64,000 nt of DNA from NCBI GenBank assembly GCA_021793235.1, contig JAJYTD010000006.1, positions 91,236-155,235 of the forward strand, given 5' to 3'. Below the pieces are notes generated by a model, which saw only the letters and a list, made by a program, of their open reading frames with translations, made no database searches and was not told the origin of the DNA. A program made the position numbers and the translations under genes. Below, piece after piece: positions 62,108 through 64,000 of this stretch. Source of the stretch: Actinomycetes bacterium. Lineage in GTDB: Bacteria > Actinomycetota > Actinomycetes > Streptosporangiales > Streptosporangiaceae. The first letter of the stretch is position 1, and each line of letters opens with the position of its first letter.

Positions 62108-62972
62108 AAGGCTGCGCGAGATCATCGAAACGCGCGTGCACAACCCGGACGCGATCGCCGAGGCCGCGGCGAAGCGGGTCAAGGCGGCCTCACCCGTCGG
62201 CGAGAACGGCAAGGCGATGATCATCGCCGCCGACCATACGGCCCGCGGAGCGCTCAGGTCCGGTGACCGGCCGATGGCCATGGCCGACCGCGCCGATCTG
62301 CTCGACCGGCTGTGCACCGCGCTCTCGCGCCCCGGTGTCACCGGAGTCCTCGCTACCGCCGACATCCTGGACGACCTGCTGCTGCTGGGTGTCCTCGACG
62401 GCAAGTCCGTCTACGGGTCGATGAACCGGGGCGGCCTGGCCGGCGCCTCCTGGGAGATGGACGACCGGTTCACCGGCTATGACGCGGAGGCCATCAAGAG
62501 GATGGGGTTCGACGGCGGCAAAATGCTGCTCCGCGTCGACTACAGCGACGACCGCACCGTGCCCACCATCGAAGCCTGCGCCAAGGCGGTCAACGAACTG
62601 AACGAGGCCGGGGTCATGGCCATGGTCGAGCCGTTCATCTCGCACCGCAGCAACGGCGCCGTACGCAACGACCTGTCACCGGATGCCGTGGCCACGTCGG
62701 TGGCCATCGCCTCAGGGCTGGGGCGCTCATCGGCCCGCACGTGGCTGAAGGTGCCGGTGGTGGCGGAGATGGAGCGGGTCATGGCCGCCTCCACGCTGCC
62801 CGCGCTCCTGCTCGGCGGCGACATCTCGGCCGACCCCGAAGCCACGTTCGCCCGCTGGGGCGCGGCGCTGAAACTCCCGACCGTGAAGGGTCTGGCCGTC
62901 GGCCGGTCCCTGCTCTATCCGGCTGACGACGACGTCGTCTCCGCTGTCGACACTGCTGTGGGGTTGCTGTGA
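62097..62972 (+). CDS. Cgl0158-type (beta/alpha)8 aldolase of the iol operon
   Basis: A 291-residue TIM-barrel protein of the DeoC/LacD-like aldolase group (Cgl0158 family), with AMIIAADHTARGAL, MNRGGLAGASWEMDDRFTGY, GGKMLLRVDYSDDRTVPTIEACAKAV and LKVPVV as conserved strands. Position after iolC suggests it cleaves 2-deoxy-5-keto-gluconate 6-phosphate to dihydroxyacetone phosphate and malonate semialdehyde, the IolJ step, but this is inference. ATG 62097 lies within the end of iolC. Confidence 0.85.
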   Translation: MPVERLREIIETRVHNPDAIAEAAAKRVKAASPVGENGKAMIIAADHTARGALRSGDRPMAMADRADLLDRLCTALSRPGVTGVLATADILDDLLLLGVLDGKSVYGSMNRGGLAGASWEMDDRFTGYDAEAIKRMGFDGGKMLLRVDYSDDRTVPTIEACAKAVNELNEAGVMAMVEPFISHRSNGAVRNDLSPDAVATSVAIASGLGRSSARTWLKVPVVAEMERVMAASTLPALLLGGDISADPEATFARWGAALKLPTVKGLAVGRSLLYPADDDVVSAVDTAVGLL

Positions 62973-63877
62973 CAGAAACTTCCGCCGAACACCGGACCTA
63001 CCACCTTCCGGCGGGCACCACCGCTGCCGGTCCATTCCGGACCGTGGTCACCCCCGAGTCCGCGGGGTGGGGCTACTCCGGCCTGAAAGTCCTCGAACTG
63101 CCGGCCGGCGGCAGTGCGGAGCTCTCCACTGGGGAGGAGGAGGCCCTGGTCCTGCCGCTGGCCGGCGCGTGCACCGTGACCTGCGATGGCGAGAAGTTCG
63201 AAGTCGACGGCCGCGATGACGTGTTCTCCCGGGTCACCGACTTCGTGTACTTGCCGCGCGATGCCCGCGCCACGGTCAGCAGCAGGGCGGGCGGCCGGTT
63301 CGCCCTCCCCTCGGCCCGCTGCGAGCGGCGGCTGGCGGCGCGCTACGGCCCGGCCGAGGCCGTGCCCGTCGAGCTGCGCGGCGCCGGTCAGTGCAGCCGC
63401 CAAGTGAACAACTTCTGCACACCGCAGACCTTCGAGGCGGACAAGCTCATCGCCTGCGAGGTGCTCACCCCGGGCGCCAACTGGTCCTCATACCCGCCGC
63501 ACAAGCACGACGAGGCCACCGAGACCCAGTGCGAGCTGGAAGAGATCTACTACTTCGAGGTCGCCGACGGGCCGGGCGGCCCGGGAGTGGCCTACCAGCG
63601 GGTCTATGGCACTCCGGACCGGCCGATCGACGTCTTCGCCGAGGTGCGCAGCGAGGACGTGGTCCTCATCCCGCACGGCTGGCACGGCCCCTCCATGGCC
63701 GCCCCCGGATACGACCTCTACTACCTGAACGTGATGGCGGGTCCCGGTGCGGAGCGCGCCTGGCTCATCTGCGACGACCCCGCCCACACCTGGATCCGGC
63801 GGACATGGGCCGACCAGGACATCGATCCCCGGCTGCCGCTGTGCTCGGCCGCGGGCAAGGAAGGGGGAGCACGATGA
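62969..63877 (+). CDS. iolB: 5-deoxy-glucuronate isomerase
   Basis: A 302-residue cupin-like enzyme of inositol catabolism. Zinc motif PPHKHDEATETQCELEEIYYFEV (His, His, Glu) and IPHGWHGPSMAAPGYDLYYLNVMAGP are conserved. GTG 62969 overlaps the previous stop by four bases. It overlaps the next gene by four bases too. Confidence 0.94.
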   Translation: MTETSAEHRTYHLPAGTTAAGPFRTVVTPESAGWGYSGLKVLELPAGGSAELSTGEEEALVLPLAGACTVTCDGEKFEVDGRDDVFSRVTDFVYLPRDARATVSSRAGGRFALPSARCERRLAARYGPAEAVPVELRGAGQCSRQVNNFCTPQTFEADKLIACEVLTPGANWSSYPPHKHDEATETQCELEEIYYFEVADGPGGPGVAYQRVYGTPDRPIDVFAEVRSEDVVLIPHGWHGPSMAAPGYDLYYLNVMAGPGAERAWLICDDPAHTWIRRTWADQDIDPRLPLCSAAGKEGGAR

Positions 63878-64000
63878 GCGGTACCGCCGATGTCCCGCAG
63901 GGAGGCACCCAGACCCCGGGGAGTGAGTCGGAGGGGCGCGCCGGTGTCTGGACTGAGGAGACCGCCGCGACCCCTGGGAGTGAGACGGAGGGGCGCGGCG
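63874..64000 (+). CDS. Next gene of the iol operon, 5' part only (possibly iolD)
   Basis: ATG 63874 overlaps the iolB stop (ATGA). The 42 codons seen are Gly/Ser/Glu/Thr-rich and repeat TPGSESEGR and TPGSETEGR 19 residues apart; no domain is visible. iolD is the usual next gene, but this N-terminus is not IolD-like. The call is from position only. Confidence 0.4.
   Translation, partial: MSGTADVPQGGTQTPGSESEGRAGVWTEETAATPGSETEGRG
63913..63997 (+). repeat. Two 28-base in-frame repeats
   Basis: ACCCC[G/T]GGGAGTGAG[T/A]CGG... at 63913-63940 and 63970-63997, two mismatches, spacing 57 bases, so both stay in frame. More copies may follow past the window edge. Confidence 0.8.

Overview
The window is a high-GC (about 70 percent) chromosomal segment with GTG/ATG starts, strong GGAGG-type ribosome sites and many short operons. 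The gene content is that of a mycelial actinobacterium: solitary groEL ending in GGMGGMDF with tandem CIRCE, DUF3027, DUF2530, actinobacterial XPB helicase, R2lox, a SpoIIE-type phosphatase with kinase-like domain, Uma2 proteins and an actinobacterial iol cluster. I infer a member of the Streptosporangiales, probably Nocardiopsaceae-like. The sequence alone does not fix the genus. No tRNA, rRNA, CRISPR array, transposase or prophage was recognised, so this looks like core and semi-conserved chromosome rather than an island.

Layout. 1-3000: 3' end of threonine synthase, a CysO/MoaD-like sulfur carrier with an unusual Gly-Gly-Cys end, and groEL behind two CIRCE operators. 3.5-9.8 kb: septum-formation-type lipoprotein, Nudix hydrolase, scramblase-like protein converging on an R2-like ligand-binding oxidase, XPB helicase and two related Pro-rich membrane proteins. 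9.8-20.2 kb: XPB-associated/WYL-type protein, a HAAS-like membrane protein, the cold shock protein - DUF3027 - Hsp90-like ATPase series, a class I methyltransferase and DUF2530. 20.4-29.8 kb: purine-type permease, MarR-MFS pair, ThpR, a 32-residue membrane peptide, a BKACE enzyme, a secreted propeller-like protein, Uma2, a glycerophosphodiesterase and SerC. 30-38.7 kb: citrate synthase diverging from PdxH, DtxR/IdeR regulator, SpoIIE phosphatase, and a divergent acyl-CoA dehydrogenase/thiolase pair. 38.9-44.4 kb: DNA glycosylase of the YcaQ/AlkZ type, a Pro-rich membrane protein, a decayed acyl-CoA dehydrogenase, a flavin split-barrel protein and a two-component system. 45-54.8 kb: exonuclease III and ribokinase, an Arg-Asp repeat protein, YceI, ArgS, a zinc-ribbon/toroid pair, PlsX and a KamA-like radical SAM enzyme. 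55-64 kb: membrane protein, ROK glucokinase, a second Uma2, then a myo-inositol catabolic region (gntR, iolG-like, lacI, iolC, aldolase, iolB and the start of a further gene).

How genes work together. The inositol genes iolC-aldolase-iolB overlap each other by 4-11 bases and are preceded by a LacI-type palindrome shared with the divergent lacI. The acyl-CoA dehydrogenase and thiolase are divergent beta-oxidation genes whose intergenic region carries two matching palindromes, suggesting one regulator for both.

The least explained signals are: a palindromic element with identical 19-base arms present twice, 10 kb apart (27.45 and 37.43 kb); the paired ACCGAAT operators around the second copy; a 26-bp hairpin covering the likely start codon of the MFS gene; two consecutive hairpins in a divergent intergenic region at 44.8 kb; and a pseudogene of an acyl-CoA dehydrogenase with one frameshift and one stop. 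All functional calls rest on reading motifs; no database search was run.
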